Positions 1-8,445 of a stretch of DNA of 64,000 bases are shown piece by piece (positions within the stretch are counted from its first letter, which is position 1; every line of letters begins with the position of its first letter). The stretch is from Pontibacter sp. FD36 (GTDB taxonomy: Bacteria > Bacteroidota > Bacteroidia > Cytophagales > Hymenobacteraceae): NCBI RefSeq assembly GCF_015686655.1, contig NZ_JADPMP010000001.1, positions 310,001 through 374,000 of the forward strand. The letters run 5' to 3'. Position numbers and translations under genes: made by a program. Under the pieces are notes generated by a model. It made no database searches. It had not been told where the DNA came from and saw only the letters and a list, made by a program, of their open reading frames with translations.

Positions 1-2
1 TG

Positions 3-383
3 AAAGAGATACAGGACCGCCTCTTCACCATCGGCTCCACACTGGCCACCGACCCTGACAAGAACACCAAAATGGTGACCCCCGACCTGCATGCAGAGGA
101 TGTTACCCTGCTGGAGCAGGAAATAGACAAGATGACGGCTGAAGTGCCCCCACTGCGTGCCTTTGTGCTGCCAGGCGGTCATCAGTCCGTTTCATTCGGT
201 CATCTGGCCCGCTGCGTATGCCGCCGTGCCGAGCGCCTGGCCATCCGCCTGCAGGAAGAGTCGCCGGTAGACGATCTGGTGATCATGTACCTCAACCGTC
301 TGTCAGATTATCTGTTCGCTCTTTGCCGCAAAATGACGTATGAGTTACAGGCTGAGGAAGTTGCCTGGAAGCCACGCGTCTGA
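3..383 (+). CDS. Cob(I)yrinic acid a,c-diamide adenosyltransferase, PduO type (5-prime end missing)
   Basis: Transfers the adenosyl group of ATP to cob(I)alamin to make adenosylcobalamin in the cytoplasm. The frame is open from the first bases of the window (KEIQDRLFTIGSTLA), so the start lies outside; 126 residues remain of a family that is usually about 185-190 long. Visible family signatures are the IQDRLFTIGS segment, the arginine-rich active-site helix RCVCRRAERLA and the C-terminal LNRLSDYLF. It ends in TGA 33 bases before ilvE on the same strand, so co-transcription is possible but no functional link is evident. Identity is secure from motifs; only the N-terminus is unseen. Confidence 0.9.
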   Translation, partial: KEIQDRLFTIGSTLATDPDKNTKMVTPDLHAEDVTLLEQEIDKMTAEVPPLRAFVLPGGHQSVSFGHLARCVCRRAERLAIRLQEESPVDDLVIMYLNRLSDYLFALCRKMTYELQAEEVAWKPRV

Positions 384-415
384 TTACATTGTTCAACTAA
401 TAATTCCCTTTATTT

Positions 416-1489
416 ATGTCAGTTGATACCCTAACTATACCTACTCAGTGCGTCCCGCAGAGCCGCATTTCTGAGCTGGACTTCAATAATATTGAATTCG
501 GGAAAATTTTTGCCGACCACATGCTGGTAGCCGACTACAAAGACGGCGCCTGGCAGAACCCTGAAATCAAGCCCTACGGCAACATGTCGCTTAGTCCGGC
601 AACCTCAGCCCTACACTATGGTCAGGCGATATTTGAAGGTATGAAGGCTTATAAAAACGCAGACGGTGACATCCTGCTTTTCAGACCGCTCGACAACTTC
701 AAGCGACTGAACATTTCGGGTGACCGCATGTGCATACCTGAGCTGCCTGAGGAGATCTTCATGCAGGGGCTGGAGCAATTGCTGCGCCTAGATGCCGCCT
801 GGGTGCCGCCAACACCGGGTTGCGCACTGTATATTCGTCCGTTCATCTTTGCAACCGATGACTTTATTGGTGTGCGCCCGTCATCGAGCTACCGCTTTGT
901 CGTGTTTAGCTGCCCGGTAGGGGCCTACTATGGACAGCCGCTGCGTGTTGCCATCGAGCCGAATTATGTACGCTCAGCAGAAGGTGGTGCCGGTTATGCC
1001 AAGGCCGCCGGTAACTACGGCGCTGCTCTGTACCCTGCACGCAAAATGCAGGAACGCGGTTACCACCAGCTCATCTGGACTGACTCACGCGAGCACAAGT
1101 ACATTGAAGAGTCCGGCACCATGAACGTGATGTTTGTGATTGACGGTAAGATCGTGACTCCGGCAGTGAGCACGACCATTCTGTCGGGCATCACCCGCGA
1201 TAGTGTGCTGCAGATTGCCCGCGACAAAGGTATACCTGTAGAGGAACGTAAAGTAGCAGTGAGTGAGATTGTGGAGGCTCACAAAGCCGGCAAGCTTCAG
1301 GAAGCATTCGGTACGGGCACCGCTGCTACCATTGCCCAGATCGCCACCATACATTACAACGGCGAGGACATGGACCTGCCGGCAATAGAAGGTCGCGAGA
1401 TATCCAATGGCATTGCAGCAGAGCTGGATCGCATTAAGACAGGTCAGGCACCTGACCCGCACAACTGGATCTATAAGATCAGCCTATAG
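416..1489 (+). CDS. ilvE: Branched-chain amino acid aminotransferase (class IV PLP)
   Basis: Reversible transamination between Leu/Ile/Val and their 2-oxo acids, with 2-oxoglutarate/glutamate as partner; cytoplasmic, PLP-dependent. The 357 residues match the longer BCAT class (group II, like eukaryotic and Bacteroidota enzymes). The PLP lysine is K196 in GYAKAAGNYGAAL. Other class IV marks are ALHYGQAIFEGMKAY near residue 66, the EESGTMNVMFV segment and GTGTAATI near the C-terminus. The ATG at 416 is the only start that gives the full N-terminal domain. A weak hairpin follows at 1505-1547. Confidence 0.95.
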   Translation: MSVDTLTIPTQCVPQSRISELDFNNIEFGKIFADHMLVADYKDGAWQNPEIKPYGNMSLSPATSALHYGQAIFEGMKAYKNADGDILLFRPLDNFKRLNISGDRMCIPELPEEIFMQGLEQLLRLDAAWVPPTPGCALYIRPFIFATDDFIGVRPSSSYRFVVFSCPVGAYYGQPLRVAIEPNYVRSAEGGAGYAKAAGNYGAALYPARKMQERGYHQLIWTDSREHKYIEESGTMNVMFVIDGKIVTPAVSTTILSGITRDSVLQIARDKGIPVEERKVAVSEIVEAHKAGKLQEAFGTGTAATIAQIATIHYNGEDMDLPAIEGREISNGIAAELDRIKTGQAPDPHNWIYKISL

Positions 1490-1504
1490 TAATCAGATAA
1501 AAGT

Positions 1505-1547
1505 AAATGCTGGACTGGAAGTGTATACGGCTTTTGGTCCAGCATTT
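1505..1547 (+). terminator. Possible weak hairpin terminator after ilvE
   Basis: Inverted arms of 11 bases (AAATGCTGGAC at 1505 and its complement ending at 1547) surround a 21-base loop. The following sequence is T/A-rich but has no clean U-run, so termination is only suggested. It sits in the 83-base gap between ilvE and prfB. Confidence 0.4.
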
Positions 1548-1572
1548 TAGCGTTAAATAAAAAATAGGAAAC

Positions 1573-2650
1573 ATGACTTCAGAACAATTGAAGGAATTAA
1601 AGGCTCGTATTGAAGCCTTGAGGAGGTATCTTTGACTACGATAACAAGAAGCAACAGATAGCCGAGACAGAGAGGCAAACACTGGCACCTGACTTTTGGG
1701 ACGACCCGAAAGCAGCTGAAAAAGTGCTTAAAGAGGTAAAGTCTCTGAAGGTATGGACTGACCACTATGAAGAAGTGGAGAAAACGGTTTCTGACCTTGA
1801 AGTGCTTTTCGATTTCTACAAAGAAGGCGATGTGTCGGAAGAAGACATAAAGCAGGAAGCGAAAAAGGTAGAAGACGCTATTGAAGGGCTGGAGTTCAAG
1901 CGCATGCTAAGTGGCGAAGAGGACCAGTTGAGCGCTATTTTGGAGATCAACCCGGGTGCAGGCGGTACCGAAAGCCAGGATTGGGCGGAAATGCTGATGC
2001 GCATGTACATCATGTGGGCCGAGTCGCACAAGTTTAGCGTGAAGCAGGTTAACTACAATCCGGGTGAGGGAGCAGGTATAAAGTCAGCTACCCTGGAGAT
2101 CACCGGCGACTTCGCCTATGGCTATCTAAAATCTGAGATAGGGGTACATCGTCTGGTGCGTATATCCCCGTTTGACTCCGGTGGACGACGCCATACTTCC
2201 TTTGCCTCCGTATTTGCCTATCCGGTAGTGGATGATACGATTAACATCGAGGTGAACCCGAGCGACATTGAGTGGGACACCTTCCGCTCAGGAGGCGCCG
2301 GAGGTCAGAACGTGAACAAGGTAGAGACAGCGGTGCGTTTAAAACATAAGCCGACAGGCATCGTGATCGAGTGCCAGATCGAGCGCTCACAGCTGATGAA
2401 CAAAGAGCACGCCCTGCGCATGCTTAGATCAAGGCTTTACCAGATAGAAATAGACAAGCGTAACGAAGAGCGCGACCGTGTGGAGAGTACTAAAAAACGC
2501 ATCGACTTTGGCTCCCAGATACGCAACTACGTGCTGCATCCTTACAAGCTTGTGAAGGATATCCGGACAGGTGTTGAGCGGTCAGATGTGCAGAACGTGC
2601 TGGACGGCGATCTCGACGAGTATATTAAAGCATTCCTGATGCAAGCATAA
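1573..2650 (+). CDS. prfB: Peptide chain release factor 2, with programmed +1 frameshift
   Basis: RF2 recognises UAA/UGA and triggers peptide release on the ribosome. The first 20 codons run from ATG 1573 to CTT 1630-1632 and meet in-frame TGA at 1633-1635. Reading continues in the +1 frame from GAC at 1634, giving 358 residues in total. The slip site is AGGAGGTATCTTTGAC (1621-1636), essentially the classic RF2 autoregulatory signal: an SD-like AGGAGG, CUU slippery codon, then UGA-C. In the main frame the codon-recognition SPF motif lies in RISPFDSGG and the catalytic GGQ in [13 protein letters not shown] caller that ignores frameshifting would start the gene late (for example at ATG 1724). 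Low RF2 stalls at UGA and promotes slippage; that mechanism is known for the family and inferred here from the conserved signal. Confidence 0.96.
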
Positions 2651-2675
2651 GGAGAGATTGAGGCTATACCTTCCT

Positions 2676-2717
2676 CCACAAAAAAGAGGCTCCTATACAG
2701 GAGCCTCTTTTTTGTGG
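2676..2717. terminator. Bidirectional terminator between prfB and susD
   Basis: Perfect 18-base arms (2676-2693 and 2700-2717) around a 6-base loop TATACA. The arms end in an A-run on one side and a T-run on the other, so the hairpin can stop transcription of prfB (+) and of the convergent SusD gene (-). Confidence 0.9.
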
Positions 2718-2730
2718 AAAATATCGGAAT

Positions 2731-4173
2731 TTACTGTGTATCTGGCTGTCCATCCACCCACCATACCGGGTCAGAGAATATCTGAGTGCCCCTGATGTTT
2801 GGAACATTTGCCTCGTTTGTGTCCAATTCATTTTGCGCATATGGAAAACGAACCGGTGGAGGCGAGATCTGATGTTGGGCAACAAAGCCAGGGATGCCCG
2901 TTCTTCTCCAATCATTATAAGCCTCAAAGGGCTGGAACAGCCAGAAGGCAATCCACTTTTGGAGGATAATGGCCTCCTGTGAAACAGTGTTGGCATTTGC
3001 TGCTATATATGCATCAATTGCTGCAGCTGGTGCATTTATTTGTCTTTGCATGGCAGCCCTGATTCCATTTTGATAAGCAGTAAGCGCTTCGCCTGTATTG
3101 CCTAACCTCAGTTGTGCCTCTGCCTGTATGAAGAGCAATTCGTCATAAGTCATCATTGGCATAGGCGCGGTCGCATTAAGCACAGCCGCTGTTGGATCAG
3201 AGAAGGCTCTGTTTGCCTGGTCGTTTATCTGTGTTCCATTAGGAGCTCCTGTGATAACTCCCGGATCACGGGCAGGTGCTACCATGGCCTCCAGACGTGG
3301 GTCGTTCAGGTTTTGAAGGGTAGCCACGAAAGATTGGCTTACAGCGTGGTGGCTACGGTCATTCGACTCCTGGAACCACGGATGTTCGCCGATTGCTGCG
3401 GCAGTGTATCGCCGGAAGACGAGGTTGTCTGCAGCGCTCTGAAAACCCTGTGCAGCCGCTTCCAAGGCAGCCGTTGCAGATCCCTGCGGGTCAATATTGC
3501 TCAGGCGGTTATAATAACGTGCCTTCAGAGAATAAGCAGCCCTTGTCCATAACTCAGCACTGCCCCCATAAATCAAATCCTGGTTGCCAGGCGAGGGAGC
3601 CGTTGTTGCTAAGTCAACGATCGCCTCGTCTAGCAGGCTTTGTATCTGCGTATAAACTTGCTCCTGCGAATCGTAGGTAGGCGTGCGGTTCTCGACTCCC
3701 CGTCCAGCCTCTGCAGAGGGTACAGGTCCCCAGGCATCGGTCGCTACAGATAGGGTATAGGCCTTCAAAACTTTTGCTATACCTACGTGCCTGAAGTTTC
3801 CTTCCTCCTCACCGCCTGCAGAACCTCTTTCAATAATGATGTTAAGGTCAGGCAGCACGCCCGCATAAATGTTGTTCCACATGTTATTCACCAACGTGTT
3901 ATTCTGGAGGCCAGACCGGCGATCTGCTTCCTGTAACTGTGCGTGCACACCGGCGGTGTGCTGTACAAAAACAGATGAATACCAGGCTAAGTCAGCCCCT
4001 GTAACAGCTGTAGGTACGTTTACTGTTACTTGTGGGAGCAGTAGGTTGACCGAGACTTGTTCCGGGCTATTGGGGTTGGTGTCAATTTCGTCTAATTTAT
4101 CCTCGTCGCAGGCAGTGCCTCCTATAATAAGAGCCGCTGCTAAGAGAAAGCTGTAAAATCTATACTTCTTCAT
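2731..4173 (-). CDS. SusD/RagB-family outer-membrane nutrient-binding lipoprotein (SusD-like_2 type)
   Basis: Surface lipoprotein that binds a glycan or other nutrient and forms the lid of the partner SusC channel. From ATG 4173 the product is 480 residues, beginning with a lipoprotein signal peptide and lipobox IIGGTAC; C22 would be lipidated. The early DTNPNSPEQV segment and helix-rich TPR-like body fit the SusD-like_2 branch rather than canonical SusD. An alternative ATG at 4194 overlaps the stop of the upstream SusC gene as TAATG and adds seven residues (MDRNHTI); coupling would favour it, the signal peptide favours 4173. Substrate cannot be inferred: no glycoside hydrolase or peptidase lies next to the pair. 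Confidence 0.88.
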   Translation of the reverse strand: MKKYRFYSFLLAAALIIGGTACDEDKLDEIDTNPNSPEQVSVNLLLPQVTVNVPTAVTGADLAWYSSVFVQHTAGVHAQLQEADRRSGLQNNTLVNNMWNNIYAGVLPDLNIIIERGSAGGEEEGNFRHVGIAKVLKAYTLSVATDAWGPVPSAEAGRGVENRTPTYDSQEQVYTQIQSLLDEAIVDLATTAPSPGNQDLIYGGSAELWTRAAYSLKARYYNRLSNIDPQGSATAALEAAAQGFQSAADNLVFRRYTAAAIGEHPWFQESNDRSHHAVSQSFVATLQNLNDPRLEAMVAPARDPGVITGAPNGTQINDQANRAFSDPTAAVLNATAPMPMMTYDELLFIQAEAQLRLGNTGEALTAYQNGIRAAMQRQINAPAAAIDAYIAANANTVSQEAIILQKWIAFWLFQPFEAYNDWRRTGIPGFVAQHQISPPPVRFPYAQNELDTNEANVPNIRGTQIFSDPVWWVDGQPDTQ

Positions 4174-4193
4174 GATCGTGTGATTTCTGTCCA

Positions 4194-7100
4194 TTAAAAT
4201 GTTAACCTTAAACCAGCACCAAAGCTCCTTGCCTGAGGAAGTGTCACATACTCAAGTCCCTGGAAGTTAGTACCGCCACCCACGCTTGTCTCCGGGTCAA
4301 AGTTCGGGTAGTCTGTTATGAGAAAGAGGTTGCGGCCTGTCAGCACGATAGAGGCATTCCTGATGAAAGTGCGTTCTATCAAGCTTGTTGGTAAGGAGTA
4401 GCTTAGAGCCACTTCTCTGAGCCTTACAAAGGAAGTAGAGTAGACGTTTGATTCGTCGATGGCGTCCATGGCACTGGACCAGAAGTTCTGTCCTCTAACG
4501 ATTTCAATGTCATTGTCTCCCTCTACGACAAGGTCACCATTGGTATCCAGGAAACCTTTCACGCCAGGATAGACATAAGCACTTTCACGGTCTTCTGTAA
4601 TTTCAGCCATACCGTACAGTTTCAGAAGTCTTGTATTGCCTGCATACATCTTGCCACCCTTTCTCCAGTCTACCTGTGCAGTCAAATTGATGCCTCCGAA
4701 GGTGATGCCGTTTGTAAAGGATATTTCGAAGTCTGGCTGCACATTGCCTATGTTCTTAGCCTCACCAGCCAAAGGCATGCCGTAGAATGGATTTGGATTG
4801 CCACCTATGGTTTCACGACTATCCACCACAACGTTGCCATTACCGTCCCTCACGAATGAGGAGCCAAAAATGATGGGATACAAAGCCCCTGCTTCGGCTC
4901 TTACGTTAGGTGTAACGAAGCCTCCCAAGAAGATATTCTCAACACCCTCGGCCAGCTCGATTACCTTGTTTCTGTATCGGGTGAAGTTTGTGGTGAACGT
5001 CCATTCGAAGTTGTCGTTTCTTACAGGGATAAGACTGAAAATCAACTCATGGCCTTTAGTTTCCAATCTACCGGCATTTCTAAACTCAGATGTAAAACCA
5101 GATGATGCGGCAACCGGGACGCTGAATATCTGGTCTTCAGTTGTCTGCACATAATAGGTATAGTCTAAGGTGATCCGGTTGTCCAGGAATCTGAAATCAC
5201 CACCAAACTCAATTGTTCTGGTGTTTTGTGGTCTTAACTCTTCTGTTCTGAATACGGCGCTACGGGTATAACCAATCGTGTTATTGAATGGGAATTGGAT
5301 ACCGTCATTCAGGAAACCGCCCACGTTCAGGGCACCGCCAGGTACGAAGATGTTTCTGGTTATGTAAGCCTGGTCAGGGGCCTGACCAGCCTCAGCATAA
5401 GAAGCTCTTAGTTTACCAAATGTAAGGATGTCGTTCTGCAGCTCGAAGGCATCTGTAAATGCAAAACCAACGCCCACTGAAGGATAGAAGAAAGTGCGGT
5501 TGCCACGTGCCAGGTTAGACACATAATCCTGACGGGCAGATGCGTTTAAGAACAGATAGTCTCTGAAACCTACTTCGGCGTTGGCATAAAAGCCAGCTAC
5601 TCGTCTGCGGGTAATGGTCTCGCTGGCGTTCTGCACAACAGTGTTGCCAATGTTACGGAAACCACCTTGTGCAATACCACGGCCTACCGTTGAGATCAAG
5701 CGGTTTCTGATGTCGTATACCTCATTGCCAAGCAGCAGGTTAGCACTAATATCCTCTGAGAAATCACGGTTAAAGCTAACAGAGAGATTAGAGTTAATCT
5801 GATTCTGATTGAAGGCATAGTCATTTATTTGGCCACCGCTTGGCTGCGCAGTTCTACCTCCTGTAAAGCCTGAGCCAAGCTCGTATACCTCTTTACCATC
5901 TGTGATAAAAAAGTCTCCGCCAAGTCTGTAGTTTAGAGTTATCCAATCTAGCGGTTTGTAGGAAACGTTTGCAGTACTGATAATACGACGGGTATCTTCA
6001 TAGAACTGGTTATTGGCCAGTGCCCAGCGTGGATTATCGATCGCACCGCGGTAGTTGAACTGTCTGTATGGGTTGAGTGGATCTGCAAAAGGGAGTCCCC
6101 ACAGGTCAAAGTTTCTCGGTGCTGCATACAATGTGAAAAGCGGATTGGAAAGGTTAGACCCCCCAGGCACCTTATCAATGTGTACATCCGAATAGTTTGC
6201 AGAAGCACCAATCGTTACTTTGGGGTGAACATTAAATTCACCGGCAACCTTGCCGTTAAAGCGCTCCATACCTGTTGTCGGAATTATACCTTCCTGATCA
6301 GTGTAGCCTAAAGTGACAGCATAGTTACCTATCTGGCCGCTGTTGGCTATTGTAAGACTGTTTGTTGCCGTATGGCCAGTCTGGAAGAAGGGGTCCACAT
6401 TGTCAAAGACCCTGTTTCCTGGCGCAGTTTCCCCGATGGCGTTGGTAACATCTCCGAGCTCACTTATTCTTGGTCCCCAGGATAGCGAGGAGTTGTTTGA
6501 GTATTGTCCTCCAGAGCCCTGGGAGTAGGTGCTTTGTAAGTCTGGAAGCCGTGAGGCGCGGTCAATCTGGTAGTCAGAAGAGAAGGTTACTGTAGCAGCT
6601 TTTCTTTCCTCCAGGCCCCTGCCTCTCTTAGTTGTTATAATAACCACCCCGTTGGCAGCACGAACCCCGTACAAGGCTGCTGCGGCACCGCCTTTTAGTA
6701 CAGATATTGATTCGATGTCATTTGGGTTGATATCTAGTGCACGTGCTGAGGCATCGGTGCCGCTCACACCGCCAACACCTATACCTGCACCACCTGCTTG
6801 CTGGATGGCATCACTTTCGATTGGCATACCATCCACTACATACAGAGGCTGGTTGTTGCCTACCAGGGAGCGTGCTCCCCGAATCGTGATCTGCGAAGAC
6901 GAACCCGGCATACCACTGGACTGGCGCACTACTACGCCTGCCACCTTGCCTTGGAGAGCATTAGTGACGTTCGGGTGGTTAGCACGTGTTACGGCTTCAC
7001 CTTCTACCTGCTGCACCGAATAACTCAAAGCTCTTTCTTCCCTTTCAATACCAAAAGCTGTCACAACAACTTCGCTCAGTTGCCTGGTGTCTACGCTTAA

Positions 7101-7385
7101 GGCTACATCGATCGTGCTCTGATTATCGATATTGCGTGTAACAGTGGCATAGCCAATGAAGCGGTAGGTAAGTGTATTAGAGCCAGCCGGCACATTGATG
7201 GAGTATTCTCCGTTGGCTCCGGTAGCGGTGCCGACGTTGGTACCTTGTACCAACACTGCGACACCGGGCAGTCCTTGCCCTGTTTCCTGATCTGTCACGG
7301 TACCCGTAACCGTTCTAGTCTGGGCCATGCCTTGCTGAAAAAGAGCGAGCACCAGAATAAAACTTACTAGTAGTAGTTTGTTCAT
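4194..7385 (-). CDS. SusC/RagA-family TonB-dependent outer-membrane transporter
   Basis: TonB-driven import of a nutrient captured with the downstream SusD partner. The 1063 residues start with a signal peptide (cleavage near GMAQ, residue 22), then a carboxypeptidase-regulatory-like beta-sandwich (RTVTGTVTDQETGQGLPGVA, about 24-105), a TonB-box region SEVVVTAFGIEREERALSYS, the plug (ALQGKVAGV, LYVVDGMPI, IESISVLKGGAAAALYG) and a 22-strand-type barrel ending in the terminal Phe of GAGLRLTF. It is the first gene of a two-gene leftward operon with SusD. The TAFGIEREERALSYS variant of the TonB-box region differs from VVGYGTQQKKD in the neighbouring paralogue, so the two pairs are separate lineages rather than a recent duplication. 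Confidence 0.95.
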   Translation of the reverse strand: MNKLLLVSFILVLALFQQGMAQTRTVTGTVTDQETGQGLPGVAVLVQGTNVGTATGANGEYSINVPAGSNTLTYRFIGYATVTRNIDNQSTIDVALSVDTRQLSEVVVTAFGIEREERALSYSVQQVEGEAVTRANHPNVTNALQGKVAGVVVRQSSGMPGSSSQITIRGARSLVGNNQPLYVVDGMPIESDAIQQAGGAGIGVGGVSGTDASARALDINPNDIESISVLKGGAAAALYGVRAANGVVIITTKRGRGLEERKAATVTFSSDYQIDRASRLPDLQSTYSQGSGGQYSNNSSLSWGPRISELGDVTNAIGETAPGNRVFDNVDPFFQTGHTATNSLTIANSGQIGNYAVTLGYTDQEGIIPTTGMERFNGKVAGEFNVHPKVTIGASANYSDVHIDKVPGGSNLSNPLFTLYAAPRNFDLWGLPFADPLNPYRQFNYRGAIDNPRWALANNQFYEDTRRIISTANVSYKPLDWITLNYRLGGDFFITDGKEVYELGSGFTGGRTAQPSGGQINDYAFNQNQINSNLSVSFNRDFSEDISANLLLGNEVYDIRNRLISTVGRGIAQGGFRNIGNTVVQNASETITRRRVAGFYANAEVGFRDYLFLNASARQDYVSNLARGNRTFFYPSVGVGFAFTDAFELQNDILTFGKLRASYAEAGQAPDQAYITRNIFVPGGALNVGGFLNDGIQFPFNNTIGYTRSAVFRTEELRPQNTRTIEFGGDFRFLDNRITLDYTYYVQTTEDQIFSVPVAASSGFTSEFRNAGRLETKGHELIFSLIPVRNDNFEWTFTTNFTRYRNKVIELAEGVENIFLGGFVTPNVRAEAGALYPIIFGSSFVRDGNGNVVVDSRETIGGNPNPFYGMPLAGEAKNIGNVQPDFEISFTNGITFGGINLTAQVDWRKGGKMYAGNTRLLKLYGMAEITEDRESAYVYPGVKGFLDTNGDLVVEGDNDIEIVRGQNFWSSAMDAIDESNVYSTSFVRLREVALSYSLPTSLIERTFIRNASIVLTGRNLFLITDYPNFDPETSVGGGTNFQGLEYVTLPQARSFGAGLRLTF

Positions 7386-8445
7386 GTTCCCAAAAAGTTT
7401 TGGATTCAGAAGATGTATAGAATCAATTTGGCAAAAGTGCCAGAAACTAAGGCACTTAGTGGTGAGGAAGGATTAGAAGAGCCTTTTCTGCAAAAATGGA
7501 CTCTATAATGCTAAATAGAATGTTAAAACATTAAATATAGTAGTGTATTGATTTTTTAATGTTAAAATTCAATTTACTAATCATAACATTATACGTGTTA
7601 AATTTTAATTGGCACTTGATTTATAGCATTTTAACTAAAAAACAATGTTATAATATTGAGTTTTTGTTATTCATATATTTATATTTTTAATGTTATAATG
7701 TAGCTGTTTGACTGTAATCGGAGAGAGGGTAATCAGGAAGCAGGAGAGTGAAGTGAGCTGAAAAATGCTTTTCAAATTTGTAGCTATGCTCCGCATCATG
7801 AGGTATGTGTCAAATGCTTTTGTAGGTTTGGAACGGCCAGGTGTGAGGTTATGCTGATAGGATTCTGGCTTTATGTAGTAAAGGATACTTATGATGGACC
7901 CTATTCGGGTTTGAAGTTTAAGAATTCTGGCCAAAGCTGATTTGGAGAGCTGATAATGCGGTGTGTGTTATAACACTGAATAAGAATAACTTATGAGTGT
8001 TGCGATTTGCTGTGTATTAATTGTTTTGGTGATATGTTGAGGTGACTTCTTAGGGGTGCAGTTGGTAGGAGTGTGAAATTCAGTGTATTATATATAAATA
8101 CATCTATTTTGAGATGATGGTAATTTGTAATAACACAAGATAAAGGGTTAAATGGCTGAAAAAGACGTAGATAAGGTTGGAGAATTTTAAATAGCAGTTT
8201 TGTATATATTGAAAAAATATTCTTAGTTTGGAGCATCCAAATAGTCAGTAAAGTTTGCTTAAGTACTAAACAAGCTTGATTTATTTCTGTTAAGAAGCTA
8301 AATACCGACATACCTTTATGCAGCTTTTTTACCAGTTAGTTAACGATACTCTACGTGTACAGGCCATCATATCGCATATGCTTATTGTAAATCTTAAACC
8401 TTAAATCTTAACTACTATTTATCTTTCACCTCAATTAACAGACCA
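7386..8445. promoter_or_regulatory. AT-rich divergent regulatory region between the two SusC genes
   Basis: About 1.06 kb without a convincing gene, strongly A+T-rich. It must hold the promoters of both SusCD operons. Six copies of AATGTTA (either strand) cluster within 7519-7697. I saw no exact TAnnTTTG element at the proximal position for either operon, and no gene for a SusR, ECF sigma/anti-sigma or hybrid two-component regulator. Short open frames on the minus strand (7671-7934, 7991-8311) have no recognisable domain and AT-driven composition; I do not call them genes. Confidence 0.6.

Noticed and set aside
1724..2650. prfB as a shorter gene starting at ATG 1724
   Set aside because: The upstream frame encodes the conserved RF2 N-terminus and the frameshift signal, so the late start is an artefact of ignoring recoding.
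2664..2996. 110-codon minus-strand open frame overlapping the SusD C-terminus
   Set aside because: Overlaps the terminator and the SusD reading frame; no domain.
7671..8311. Two minus-strand open frames in the SusC divergent region
   Set aside because: AT-driven, no recognisable domain, no conserved start context; the stretch looks regulatory.
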